Assembly (NCBI GenBank): GCA_907165275.2
Contig: OU015650.1
Location: 3,502,001 to 3,566,000, forward strand
Reading direction: 5' to 3'
DNA length: 64,000 nt
Source of the DNA: Zygaena filipendulae
Taxonomy: Eukaryota > Arthropoda > Insecta > Lepidoptera > Zygaenidae
This document shows positions 1 to 10,523 of the stretch, piece after piece (the stretch's first letter is position 1; every line of letters begins with the position of its first letter). The notes beneath the pieces were generated by a model that saw nothing but the letters and a program-made list of their open reading frames with translations, was not told where the DNA came from and made no database searches. The position numbers and the translations under genes were made by a program.

Positions 1-190
1 AAAGCTCTATCAGCGTCTGTCTCAAGAAATTTACTTTACAGTAAACATTAGGTACATTTAATTATAACTGCTTATGGTTAGTTGTCACAAAAATTTCAAT
101 TGATATAAATATTCGTAAAATTTACACAAAATTCATTATTATTAGTCATAAGTAATAATTTATCAGTAAAGTATGTATATTATAGAAAAG

Positions 191-466
191 CAGAAACTGA
201 CTGACTGATCAATCAAAGCACAGCTTAAACCACTGAGTCTTCTAGAACTATGAAATTTTGAACAAATGTTCCTTATGTGACGTAGGTGTGCACTAAGGAA
301 GCATTTTCGAAAATTCAACCCCTAAGGGGGTGAAAAGGGGTTGCAAAGTTTGTATGGAACAAGATGTTTTCTTGGAAGAAACAGGTCGAAAAATTAAAAA
401 GTTTTGCCCATTCGATTCCCACGGGAACTCTGATTACCGCGGGTGAAACCGCGGAGAACAGCTAGT
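191..466 (+). mobile_element. CTAG-ended modular repeat
   Basis: It ends GGTGAAACCGCGGAGAACAGCTAGT, the shared 3' terminus of this family in the window. The 5' part (GACTGACTGATCAATCAAAGC) differs from most other copies. It lies downstream of, or inside, the CPAP1-like gene on the opposite strand. Confidence 0.7.
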
Positions 467-594
467 AATAAATAAAAAGCATTTGTAATGAAAGAAAATA
501 TCAATTGAAATTAACGTGAAACCTAAACTTCATTTATGGAAACCCCTCTTGCGTCTATAAAACTTCATTCTGAGAAATAGCATTGATACTTGTC

Positions 595-715
595 GATATT
601 GTAGCGGGTTCGGTCCCCGTATCAGGAATTCCCACAGTCTGGGTGTCATAATAAATGATTTAAGAAAGCTACCCATGGTGATTTTGCTCAGTTTGGACCG
701 ATAGGCGCTGTATGA
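595..715 (+). repeat. tRNA-like box B repeat fragment
   Basis: AGCGGGTTCGGTCCCCGTATC resembles the T-arm/box B of a tRNA-derived SINE. No complete cloverleaf can be drawn. Confidence 0.35.
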
Positions 716-920
716 TAATGTCCAAATATTATTATTATTATTGTATACAATATATCGAGTGTTTTTGTCGTCCTAATACCAATTCCATGCACACATTGGT
801 GACGTTCAATTCAAAATTTCCAGCTTCTTTTTGAACAAAATTTTATCGTTGCAAGAGAAATTCCCACAGCACAGTTTTATTAAAACACGTCAAAACTAAA
901 CATGAAGAATAAAATCTCAC

Positions 921-967
921 CTAGTCGAATGATGAATGGCCGATTGGTACTGTGTTGGATTGTTTAT
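921..967 (-). CDS. CPAP1-like gene, 47-bp micro-exon
   Basis: The acceptor is CATTTCAG before 967 and the donor is ACTAG/GTGAGA at 921. It enters in phase 0, matching the preceding exon, and leaves in phase 2. It encodes INNPTQYQSAIHHST. The small size makes this less certain than the other exons, but both splice sites are good and the frame is open. Confidence 0.55.
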
Positions 968-3900
968 CTGAAATGAATTCGAACGCAATCATCAAGTTCT
1001 GAATCGATCAACAAAATAAGCAAGCTTTTTATTTTGTCACATACTTGTCCTTGTATAAGTTCTTCGTCATAATCATCGGGCAACACCGGATTCGGTGAGT
1101 AGCTCTCGACGGGACGCCGAACTGGAGGTGGGGTCCCACGGTAAGTCTGCTGCACTGCTGGGCGTAGTGAAGCCGAGTTATATTGCTGCGCATAATCTGC
1201 CAACACCGATCCACTCCAACCCGTTAGTGCATTATGTGCTAACCCACACCAAAAAGACGAATCAAACTTCCTTTGAAAATATTACAATAAAAAGTAGTTA
1301 TTATTGAAGATGGCTGGCTATACAAAAACTATATAATAATCATAACGTTAAAATTCCTATTTCAAACTGTGAGAAATTAAATACATACACCATAAGAACC
1401 AACACTAGGAATCATTGTTAGATTCTTAAAACAATTTTGTATTAGTTTTAATATTAAGAACCGTATTTTGAATTTATAAGGATTTTATAGATTTGTTTAT
1501 TAAATTCATCCTTTATACATATGTAATAAAATCGTTAATACTAACTAGGGACATTAAAGATATTTAAAAAATAAATAAATGATATAACTACTTGGTAAAA
1601 TTAAAGCATCTACCATATTTTTATCTAATAATTCGCTTCACCTAATAATCGGAGGTATTTGTCCGTTTTTAGAAGTGTAGGTTAATATGTAGGAATTTAT
1701 TAAAATCAGTTCACTCTTTATATGAGAGAAGCAGTTATGATAAATTAAAGTTTATAATGTACAAAAATAAAATTAGTGGCCAGTGCACTTCCAAACGAGT
1801 GAAGCTTAAAGGTAACATTTAATTTACAATAAATTTTGTAAATGTGTTTTAATTAGATACCTGTTATAAATAAATATATACATAACAGAGGTGATATCAG
1901 GACATTATTACGTGAAACTAATAGATTTATTATTATCTTTGTTAATTTACAATTGTATTAAGACGCTACTTATATATAAAAAAATTACCTGTATCTTTGT
2001 AAAGTTCACCGTCTTCATCATAAACAGCATAATAAGGATCGTATTGATCAGGATTGTAGTTCTGAGACCCATTATAAAGCATTTTTGGCTGTGGACTGGC
2101 CGTATATGAAACTGGTGAGACGTTTTCTGTTGGCACCAAGCTAGAATAGTTTATGGTATTCGATAAAATAATCTGTATAAACCAATGTAATTAACCTTAC
2201 GAGCTATATTATTATACAAAGCTGTTTTTAGTCAGTCGTTTTATACCTAGTCTTAAGTCAAAGTTAGTGGTTTTCGTTACAGAGTCAACGTAAGAAGAAA
2301 TGTTTAAAAATATTATACATATTATGTGCAAAGAAAAATAGTGAAGAAAGAAATTAAACTTTGGTTCACTTTAGCTCGATGTTTATTTTAATAATATTAC
2401 TAGCAAAGCAAAGAAAAAAACATACACAAAGCCGAATGCATAACCTCCTCCTTTTGGAAGTCGGTTAAAAATAAGTATATTTTGTTTGACTGGCTTTCAT
2501 AAGGCAAAGAAGAAATGGAAAAATATGCATTTCTGCACAGAAATAAAGCTGAGTAGTGCTTTAGAATGATTTTATCCCAATAAGATTCCCCTGAGGTGGT
2601 GCCAAAATACACAATACTTGAAAATTCGGTGCAGAACTTAAAATTTTAGATACAATCGACAAATGAATAGTAAAAAATTAAGAGAGGTTTGAACCAAAGC
2701 TTATAAGTAGAAGAATAATATATTCCGTTAATTTGATAGTACACATGTGGACTTAGTTACCTGTTTGTCTTATTGTCATTAGTCTTTGTATTACGAGTCT
2801 CCTGATTGTTGCTGTCAGGATGAGGAGTAGTAAGTCTCATTTGAGCTACTATGTTTGGATGCCTAATTCTTCCTCTAGTTTGTTTCATGTCATCACTTTG
2901 AGTAGATGGAACGCTAACTGTCGTCGGTTTAGCTAACCTATGTCTTACTGTATACGGTCTTAAAGTAGTATCATTAAGATATTTTGGAGGTGTCACAGTA
3001 GATGGTCCAATTTCAAAGTGAAGTGGTCGTTTTAAATGTAGAGTCTTATTTTTTTGTGAGTGAGGAACGATTTTGTAATTTGGTTTTAGACTCACAAAAT
3101 CCAACATAACAGGTACAGATATTTTTAAGTTGTTTTTAGTAGAATCTTTCACTGATAATTTCGTTGCTACAGAAACATCGTTGTGATTTTTCACAGATAT
3201 TTCTGGTTTATATGCGTTATATTTTCCTGCTGAATTTGGCTTTGAAATTTCGGTTTTATGACTAATTGGTGTTAGATCGTGGCTAGTTATATCTTCATAT
3301 TCTTTATAATTTTGTGCCATAGGTGGTCTTTGTGGCATAATTTCAGAACTAGGCATATATTTAGGTTTTACTGGAGGTTCATATGTATACTGATCATCCT
3401 CATCATCGTAGTAGTAGTCATTCATTTCCGGAGATGGCTTTGGAATTGGTCTTCGTTTTGAAGGTGTTTTAGTTGTTGTAATTACTGGCTCTGTGTCAAT
3501 ATTAAAATCGTTTTGTTTTTGTAATATTATCTGTTCTGAAGGCTTAAATGTTTGTTTGAATAAATTTTCTAATTTCGGTAATTCAGAAACCGTAGTTGGC
3601 CTTAAGGTAGGTTGCGAAGAAAACGTTGGTTGTGTCACATGATTCCAATAATTTTGAAGAGCAGTAAGTTGCTCATTTGCTTTTGTTGTTAATGGCTTAG
3701 ATGTAGAAGGCGTAACTTGGAACAAAAACTTTTGTGGATTAACGGTCGATACCATGTAAGGTAGACTCGATGATAATATTTGTGGTTGTTGTTTTTGAGC
3801 CGATATCATTATAGGTGACACCGTTGAGACCTGAACGTTATATGGTTTGGGAGTGATCGAAAATATTTGGTAAGGTTGCCCTTTTATTTTTATCTCCGCC

Positions 3901-6900
3901 GTGATAGGTTTGAAAGTGTTGTTAATGGGGGCGTTAAAATTGTAAATGATAGGTAAAATTTGGTCATCACTGAAATTTGGTGGCCTTAGTTTAGGACGGA
4001 CATCTAAAGAGATTTCAGCATTTTGTTTTGATGCACTTTTGCCATTGTAGTCAACAACTGATTGCTTTGGTTGCTTATAACCTAATTGGCTATTGAACTC
4101 TATCCTTTGATTCAACTTTTCATATTTTATCGGTTGATTAATATTGGGCAATAACTTAGGATAAGGAGTACTACTAGGAGTTGTTGGTCCACTAAATGGT
4201 CGAGGATTATTCATCCCATTGTAATTTACTGTAGAAGATATTCCAGATTTTATATAAGAGGCAGTCGAAACATCTTTTTGTGGAATAACAGTACTTAAAA
4301 TATTTTTGTTATTATGTTTCGGTGTAGTGCCAACAGCGGCAAAGTGATCGTCCCTTAATTTCTCCAAAAATGAATCAAAATCAAAGTTAGGATCAGCAAA
4401 CGGATTTTCTATATCAGCATATTTATGATTAGGATGAGTAAATTCATAAGGTGGCTCAGGGTGGCCATGTTTATAATCATCGTTACTTTCTTCAGAAACT
4501 TCTTCATCTGAGTTTTCTTCTCCATCTTCATCAGAGTTTTCTTCCTCATCATATTCTAAATCCTTTTGATGAACTTTATTTAACACTGAATGGTTATTCT
4601 TAATTGGTGAGTTATTTATAGCATAATTAACAGGAGCTCTCGGGGATGTTACTATACTGATTGGCTTCCCGGTAACAACAGAACTCGACAGCTGGGAAGA
4701 ATCTTGGAATGAGGCTTGATTGTTGGGATGACTTGTTAAAGAAACGAATTCATAGTTGTTATTATTAGTATGACCATAGTTTGGTTTAGGCCGATTATTA
4801 TTGAAACTACCAGCCAGGTTCAAAAAAGGATTCCCAAAATTTTTTAGCGACGATATTGGTGGACTTTTTGTTATTATTTGAGTAGCTGAATTAATTGGAC
4901 TATGAATGAATCTCTGATTGGAAGGATCTGGTAGACTTGCTTTAAAAGGTCTTTGAGATTGAGAAGCTTCTAATTCATTTACACCAAAAGGATTTGCGGT
5001 TGAGAAATGAAAATTATCATAATAGTTGTTACCATTAATTATAAAAGTTTGTGGAAGTCGATACTTTTGGGAATAGTTGGGATTATTATTAAAATAATTT
5101 AAATCTACAAATTTAAAGGGTTTATAGCTAGACCAATGTTTTCCAGTATTTGTGTTTGGATTCTTCGAATAAAATCTAATTTGCCTTTTTCCTCTTTCAG
5201 AGTCATCATTTGTATTCTCTTCATAATTTTCATCTGATTTTTCACTGTCTTCTTCTACATATTCAAAACTTTGGTCATCATTCCTTTTTGAAATATTAAT
5301 GGTGTCATTTTCGCTTGTTGTAGTATTAATATCTAATACTTCTCTCTTCATTCTTGAAACTTTGGGCTTACTGGAGTCAGTATCGTTAAGTTTATTAGTC
5401 TCAAGCTCAACGTCATATTGTCTGTCATAAAGAGAGTCAGTCACTTGGTATTTTTTTGTGTCACTGAAATCGGTTAAAGTCAATATTAAATATCATGAAA
5501 AAATGTACTATTAATTTCCTTTCTGTTCTTAAATAAGTATTAAATTTACCTAAAACTCTGTGGCGCTTGAGTAACGACGGCAGCTCGTCTATCATCAACA
5601 TCAGTGCCGAATGAGAATGAACCAACTTTGCCTGTGCTTTGTATAGAAGCTGGAATTATGTTGGAATTAAATGTTCTTCCGGAGTTTCCAACTTGACCCA
5701 CATAGCCATCTCTATCTTTTTGAACTTGTCCAATCGTAGATGGTTGACCTCTATAAACTCTTTGTTGTCTATCGCTCTCAATTTCTTCAACTGGAGGTAG
5801 ATCGTCCACTTCATCGTACAGTTGCTGTTGCTAAGAACATAAATGCATTTATATAAATAAACAATACTATGATTTCTATGATAACTTTTTTTCAATGTAG
5901 GGGTCAATTAATTTTGTTACCTTTTCGTATTCATCGCGAATGTATTTTGGTTGACCTCTAGAAGTGATGATAGGCTTGGGTTGCACGCGAGGTGGCGGCG
6001 GAGGAGGGGTGCGTCTCGGGGGAGGGGGTGGACGCGGAGGAGGAGAGTGTCTTTCGTTCAGACGTTCCAGGTCCTCCCTAGCACCAGCTCTGATAGTGTC
6101 GCAGCCTACGTTGCGTGGCCAATCGCATGTTTGGAGCTCGTGGCTGAAATACATACATAGATACATATATTATTAATGTATCATGTCGTAATTATTATAA
6201 TCTATAACTATCTGTTTCCCTACGGTTTCACCTAAGTTAATTTAAGAATTCGCTCGGGAACTCCTTTTCACAATATTGAGTAGGTGGTGACCGCGGTCAC
6301 TTAAGTTTTGGTATACTCTCAGAAACCGGGAATGCTTTATCTATCAGTGAAGCCTACATAATTGACTGATATGATATAAAAAATTACAACTTTCCTAACT
6401 CCGCGATTTCAATTGATACGAGTAAATTAATCAGTTACTGATAGATAGATAAAACATATATATAACTGTACTAAATAGTCTAAAGTTTCAAGAATGAAAA
6501 GAGGACCTAGTGGAAATCTGTGTTCATCAAACAAAGTCCACCCCGACTGGGTATCGAACTCAGAACCAGTGGCGGTACCTCCATACAAACCGGGAGACCT
6601 GGTTTGCCTAACTGACTAGTTATATATACTTGTTGAAATATTTAATATTTTGTGGCAAGAGTTTTGGCTACGCAGGCCGGGATTTTGGGCTTGTACGGAA
6701 GTACCTACCGCCATCGCCCGGAATCTCTTGAATACCGGGTAGGCATGGTGACCTACTGTGCCAGTCGGGTCCTCTACGAGAAAAGTATGGGAATACGTTA
6801 CCTGTACATAAGGCCACCAGTACAGGATTCGAGTAGCGCGCCGCCAAACACGCAGACGTAGTACAATGTGCAGTCGGTGGGGTGTGAGTAGTAACCAAAA

Positions 6901-7009
6901 TCCTCGGGACAGTCGAAATCCGTGTCCCTCTTAACGTTGGCCGCAACTGGCACGCTCCTGATTGGACTCGAGCGCTGCCGGGAGCGGTCCGAGTGAGCTG
7001 CTAGACAAC
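921..7009 (-). CDS. Large secreted chitin-binding (CBM14) protein, CPAP1-like; seven exons, partial at both ends
   Basis: Seven minus-strand exons join in frame: 7009-6802, 6143-5921, 5830-5550, 5463-2761, 2140-1989, 1238-1045 and 967-921. All junctions are GT-AG with matching phases (2, 0, 2, 2, 1, 0), giving about 1,269 visible residues. The only recognised domain is one CBM14/peritrophin-A domain near the N terminus: six cysteines at visible residues 34-84 spaced 12, 5, 9, 12 and 7, with the usual aromatic residues. One domain plus a long low-complexity tail fits the CPAP1 cuticular class; such proteins are secreted and bind chitin in cuticle or tracheal matrix. The rest is rich in Asn, Ser, Thr, Pro, Gln and Tyr, with acidic blocks and two basic sites of Lys-Arg type. 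The first visible residues (Cys-Leu-Ala-Ala-His-Ser) look like the end of a signal peptide, but the exon with the start codon was not found. The last visible exon ends in a donor site, so the gene should continue left of 921. The exact orthologue is unknown. Confidence 0.85.
1045..1238 (-). CDS. CPAP1-like gene, Pro/Tyr-rich exon
   Basis: The acceptor is GTGGGTTAG before 1238; the entering phase matches the previous exon. It encodes about 64 residues including LADYAQQYNSASLRP and a run ending DDYDEELIQGQ. The donor CAA/GTATGT at 1045 is strong. If it were not used, the frame would run on to a stop at 964-966, giving an alternative C terminus of about 26 extra residues. Confidence 0.7.
1989..2140 (-). 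CDS. CPAP1-like gene, small Tyr/Asn-rich exon
   Basis: The acceptor is ACTATTCTAG before 2140 and the donor is ACAG/GTAATT at 1989 in phase 1. It encodes about 50 residues, including NYNPDQYDPYYAVYDEDGEL, in the same frame and style as the preceding exon. It is not visible as a long open frame; it was found from splice phase and composition. Confidence 0.75.
2761..5463 (-). CDS. CPAP1-like gene, giant low-complexity exon
   Basis: This single exon of 2,703 bp encodes about 900 residues. The acceptor is CCGATTTCAG before 5463, completing a serine codon, and the donor is ACAG/GTAACT at 2761 in phase 2. The product is rich in Asn, Pro, Ser, Thr and Lys with no known domain. It contains the basic sites SRMKREVL and SERGKRQIRF near its start, which could be furin-type cleavage sites. 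Acidic clusters with Asp/Glu/Ser repeats lie about one third of the way in, and a Tyr/Asp block (YYYDDEDDQYTY) lies in the last third. The long frame without stops in AT-rich DNA is strong evidence that it is coding. Confidence 0.9.
5550..5830 (-). CDS. CPAP1-like gene, linker exon
   Basis: The acceptor is TTCTTAG before 5830 and the donor is TTTAG/GTAAAT at 5550. The exon enters in phase 0 and leaves in phase 2. It encodes 93 residues starting QQQLYDEVDDLPPVEE, acidic then Gln/Gly/Ser-rich, with no recognised domain. Confidence 0.8.
5921..6143 (-). CDS. CPAP1-like gene, exon with second half of CBM14 domain and poly-proline linker
   Basis: The acceptor is ATTTCAG before 6143 and the donor is AAAAG/GTAACA at 5921, leaving in phase 0. 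The exon begins by completing a serine codon and encodes SHELQTCDWPRNVGC, which carries the last two cysteines of the chitin-binding domain. A proline-arginine block with runs of five and six prolines follows, then a charged segment ending DEYEK. Confidence 0.85.
6217..6270 (-). mobile_element. Degraded fragment of CTAG-ended repeat
   Basis: CTACGGTTTCACC followed by CTCGGGAACTCC matches the family core, in an intron of the CPAP1-like gene. Confidence 0.4.
6520..6615 (-). repeat. tRNA-like repeat fragment in CPAP1-like intron
   Basis: CCGACTGGGTATCGAACTCAG followed by a 'GGTACCTCCATAC' segment resembles the same kind of degraded repeat as at 31980. Confidence 0.35.
6802..7009 (-). CDS. CPAP1-like gene, exon with first half of CBM14 domain
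   Basis: The acceptor is TTCCTTCCAG before 7009 and the donor is AG/GTAACG at 6802. The exon enters with a split codon (two bases here) and leaves in phase 2. It encodes the end of a probable signal peptide, a basic Ser/Arg linker, an Asn-Val-Lys-Arg site and the first four CBM14 cysteines, including the motif DFDCPEDFGYYSHPTDC. Base composition is clearly more GC-rich than the flanking introns. Confidence 0.85.
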
Positions 7010-9837
7010 CTGGAAGGAAATATTTATTGCAAGTTTAATTTATTTATTTATTTAAAAATTACAAACGGTTTTCAGAAAAATCCATAACTTCAACGAGTAG
7101 GTACATACATTCACAATTTAAATATAAAATATTCATGGTACAATAGTAAACAATATCAAGTCAAATCAACTATGTATGTAATTAATACAAGTAATTATAG
7201 GCGACGGTTATAAAAAAAACCCAGTCTTATCAGCAAATACCTATGTCTAGTCTAGATTGTGGTACATCTGTGGCAAAATCGTTGAGGAGAGACAGCGCAC
7301 GTGTTGTGGGTGCATATTTTAATACGATAATTATTGTAAAAAAAATTCCGCACCACGGGACAATCTGTCACACATCGAATAAAGTCGCTAGTGAAAAATG
7401 ATGTGAAATGTCTGCCTCGCCCCGATCGCCTCTCCTCCGGTAACTCCTCCCGGCTCCTCCACTGCTGCGACACCACACCTTGGTGCCCCTGCTGCTGGGG
7501 GGATACTCTGAACAGCAATCCACTGCTCAGTAGTGACGATGAGGATGATAGTAACACTACTATCACAACACTTTCCTTAGCTTTTAATCCAACTCGAAGG
7601 ACCTTGAAGACGAATCAAATGACGTGACTTTATCTAAAGTCTAGACTTCAAAGTATATACACGAAGCAATTGCACTATCGTGCTACACTCTAAAACTTGT
7701 ACCTATTGTATAGGTATTGTTGAATTCTCTCACAAATTCCACAGTTAACATTACCAGGAGTTGTATTGAGACAAAGACACGACTGGAAGATATGCGAAGC
7801 AGAGTGGCGATCCTAGAATAGTATCTACATTTCTTAAATACATATAATACTTTAGGCCAGTTGCTATAAAAGATCGAAGTTCCAAGATATTTCATTTAAA
7901 AAGATATCGATGGAAGATAATATGTAAATTTGTGATAATGCAGCATTTCACTTAAGGTCGAACAGTTTACTTATTGCCAAAAACAGCCACTTTGGTGGTT
8001 TTTAATCAAATAGGTTAGGTACCTCTACCTTAGAAGATATTATATTTTTAGCAAGTTTATTATTAGGGACGACTTGTAATATATGTGTGACTTTTAAAAT
8101 TCTAATTTACGGATGATAGAAAGTATTTTTCTCAGCTACGCATAATTTTCCAGAACAAAATACTAAATAACCTTTAATTTCAGTTAATAAAAAAGAATAT
8201 TATGCTTGTATGTTAGCAATATTTTATCATCTTCTTTCGTACAAATAGATTCCATTCAATATTTGAACGGGATTTTAAATTTACATCGAGCCTTTGATCT
8301 ATTTCATAGCAATAGGGCACCTCTTCCATACGACACAAGCAAAGTCACGGTTAACATCTAGTATCTAAATATATTATGAAAAATTTATCTTGCACGGTCG
8401 CTGCGAAGATACAACGACTTTACGTAGTAAAAACACTATCACAATATTTCGGCTAAACAATTTTGTCACGTTCGCTTTGTGATCACGAGGCGATGTGGGA
8501 TCCAGGGCAGACGCCGTCTCTCGCGCATGCTCTGACTAACATTAATGATATACAATATTCTCTAGAGTCTAGAGACAGAAACATGTCAAGGGTTGAACTT
8601 TAATACACTTGTTCTAATGTTTTATAGACATTTTTAGAATATTATGCCATCGTAAACTCCACCTAAGCCTAATGATCAAGGTGCTAAAGGTCTAACCTCC
8701 ATTTTATAGTTTCTCACATAATATATAGTAGGTACATAAATATGTATTATTAATACCTAGAATATACAACGTGTTAATAAATTAACTCCTGATACACCCC
8801 ATTTAAAAAAATAAACAATAATATGGTTAAAATATATTTTATGTCGAAAAAATTTATACTTTAAAAGTTATTCAACATTAGTTTGAAGGTGACCTATTTA
8901 CGAAATTCCAAGCGCTACGCCCGCGCCTACCGGTTCAATTTTTTTCCGTGGTGTACGCGCCAAATATCGTAGGTATTATAAATAATTTAGACAAAACATA
9001 GTGCGATCGATTCGCTAGTTGATTCTGAGCAAACTACTTTGTAGTTTTCAGTTAATTCATTAACACGTTGTATAGAATACAAAATATTCAACAAAAGGTG
9101 TACCTATCTGCATTCTGGATTTCTTTAATTTAAAAAACTGTCTTTCTCTCTCTTATCCACATTTATACCATCATTCTCTGCATCATTGTCATTATATTTT
9201 TTTCTTTCTTTATACGTTTATTACGCTGTATTTAAAGAATATGAGAATTTGTATACATATTCACGCACTTGCTTTCATAATGCCTAAGTCGATAGTCTTA
9301 AATCCTAACTTTTTAACAAAAAGATAAAATCTTTATAATTCGCTTCTGATTGCTTAAAGGTCGGCTCAAAATAGTTGAAGAAAAATTTCACAAAGTATGT
9401 TACAAGTGCAGATTATGATCGTTTAACACGAATGCTATGTAAATGCTAATGACCCTGCATTAAATATTCAAGATTAGACATCTTAAACAGGCATTTGTAT
9501 CTCGGCCTTGTCTTAAAGACGTCGTAATAACAAAATCTTTGCTTGAAACAATAGTGGGCAATAGTAATAATATTCACTAAACAAAAGGCATTGAAGTTCG
9601 CACAATCAGCTTATTTGATTCTTTAAGTAATTTTACGATCCATCAAAATTAATATGAAGTCAGTGTATATTTATGCATTTTCAGTTTCTCTCGATGCAGT
9701 TTGGATGAATGGTCAAATGGACAAGTTTCCTATATACCTACCAGTATGCTACCAGTACACGGCATAATTATGTGAAAAGTTTTGTTATTAAAAAGAAAAC
9801 AGTTGAACATTATTAATGAAAATAAAAAAAAAAATTA
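7010..9837. other. No gene found; likely 5' intron or upstream region of the CPAP1-like gene
   Basis: The missing signal-peptide exon should lie upstream of 7009, but no ATG-initiated hydrophobic frame with a phase-1 donor could be found here. Two GC-richer patches (7391-7570 and 8460-8530) could be untranslated exon or promoter sequence. Neither has an ATG in a plausible frame. Confidence 0.4.
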
Positions 9838-10000
9838 AGGTAGACTATTAAGGCCTCTCCAGATTCGCGCACGATTCGCGCCGCGAACCACCTCCGCCTC
9901 CTTGGGTTCCACATTCATCGTCATTCGCGCCATTTTCGCAGTATAGTTCGCGCACTCAACAAAGATGGACGTCGAAGTTGCTGCTGCGGGGATACTTTGC
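9838..10000 (+). mobile_element. GC-rich transposon remnant, possibly PIF/Harbinger
   Basis: The stretch is rich in TCGCGC motifs, with AGGCCTCTCCAGATTCGCGC at its left edge. It has a plus-strand ATG at 9965 followed by MDVEVAAAGIL and a stop at about 10010. Short alanine-rich starts of this kind precede some lepidopteran Harbinger transposases. Only a remnant is present and the assignment is tentative. Confidence 0.3.
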
Positions 10001-10139
10001 GTATTATAGTTTTTTGTACTTTTTCTATAAGAAAAAAAAGTTACGCTTATATCAAACATAAGAAAGGTAAAAAGTAGTGGAGAAAATGTATGCCCTAAAA
10101 AAGAATCGATTATGTCCTAGGCAAACCAAATGGGCTGAG

Positions 10140-10290
10140 TTGAGTGAGAGATGGTTTGAGTTTTTGAAATCGGTCCAGTAGTTTTTGAATTAAATCGTAC
10201 CAAACAAGCAAACTAACCAACAAAAAATCAAATGTTTCTTCTTTATAATATTATTCATGCTATCTAGCTGTTCCACAGAAAACCAGCGTG
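10140..10290 (-). mobile_element. CTAG-ended repeat, 'CAAACAAGC' tail type, abutting piece of another copy
   Basis: AAATCGGTCCAGTAGTTTTTGAATTAAATCGTACC and CTTCTTTATAATATTATTC match the tail of the copy at 59226. TCTAGCTGTTCC at 10263 starts a second piece. Confidence 0.6.
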
Positions 10291-10523
10291 AATTTCGAAA
10301 CTCTATCAGTAGCTCTAATCAGTTCTGTAGTTCCAGAGATTAATTACCCCCTAATATCCTAACAAACTTTCTTTATTTCTATTTGCAATATTATTACTAT
10401 ATTATCTTATTTATTAATTTACTACGATTATCATTACTCAAATCAGTCAAGCCATTTTTTTGTTTTTGTCACATAACTTGCATTTTGCTTGTCACTCCGA
10501 TGTTATTGTCATTATCAGTCTTA

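Noticed and set aside
6668..6946. Minus-strand 92-residue frame
   Set aside because: It lies in a different frame from the chitin-binding exon at 6802-7009, which has the conserved cysteines and good splice sites.
7252..7627. Overlapping frames on both strands in a GC-richer patch, first thought to be the signal-peptide exon of the CPAP1-like gene
   Set aside because: No ATG exists in any of the three minus-strand frames in the right place, and no phase-1 donor follows a hydrophobic stretch. It may be untranslated exon or chance.
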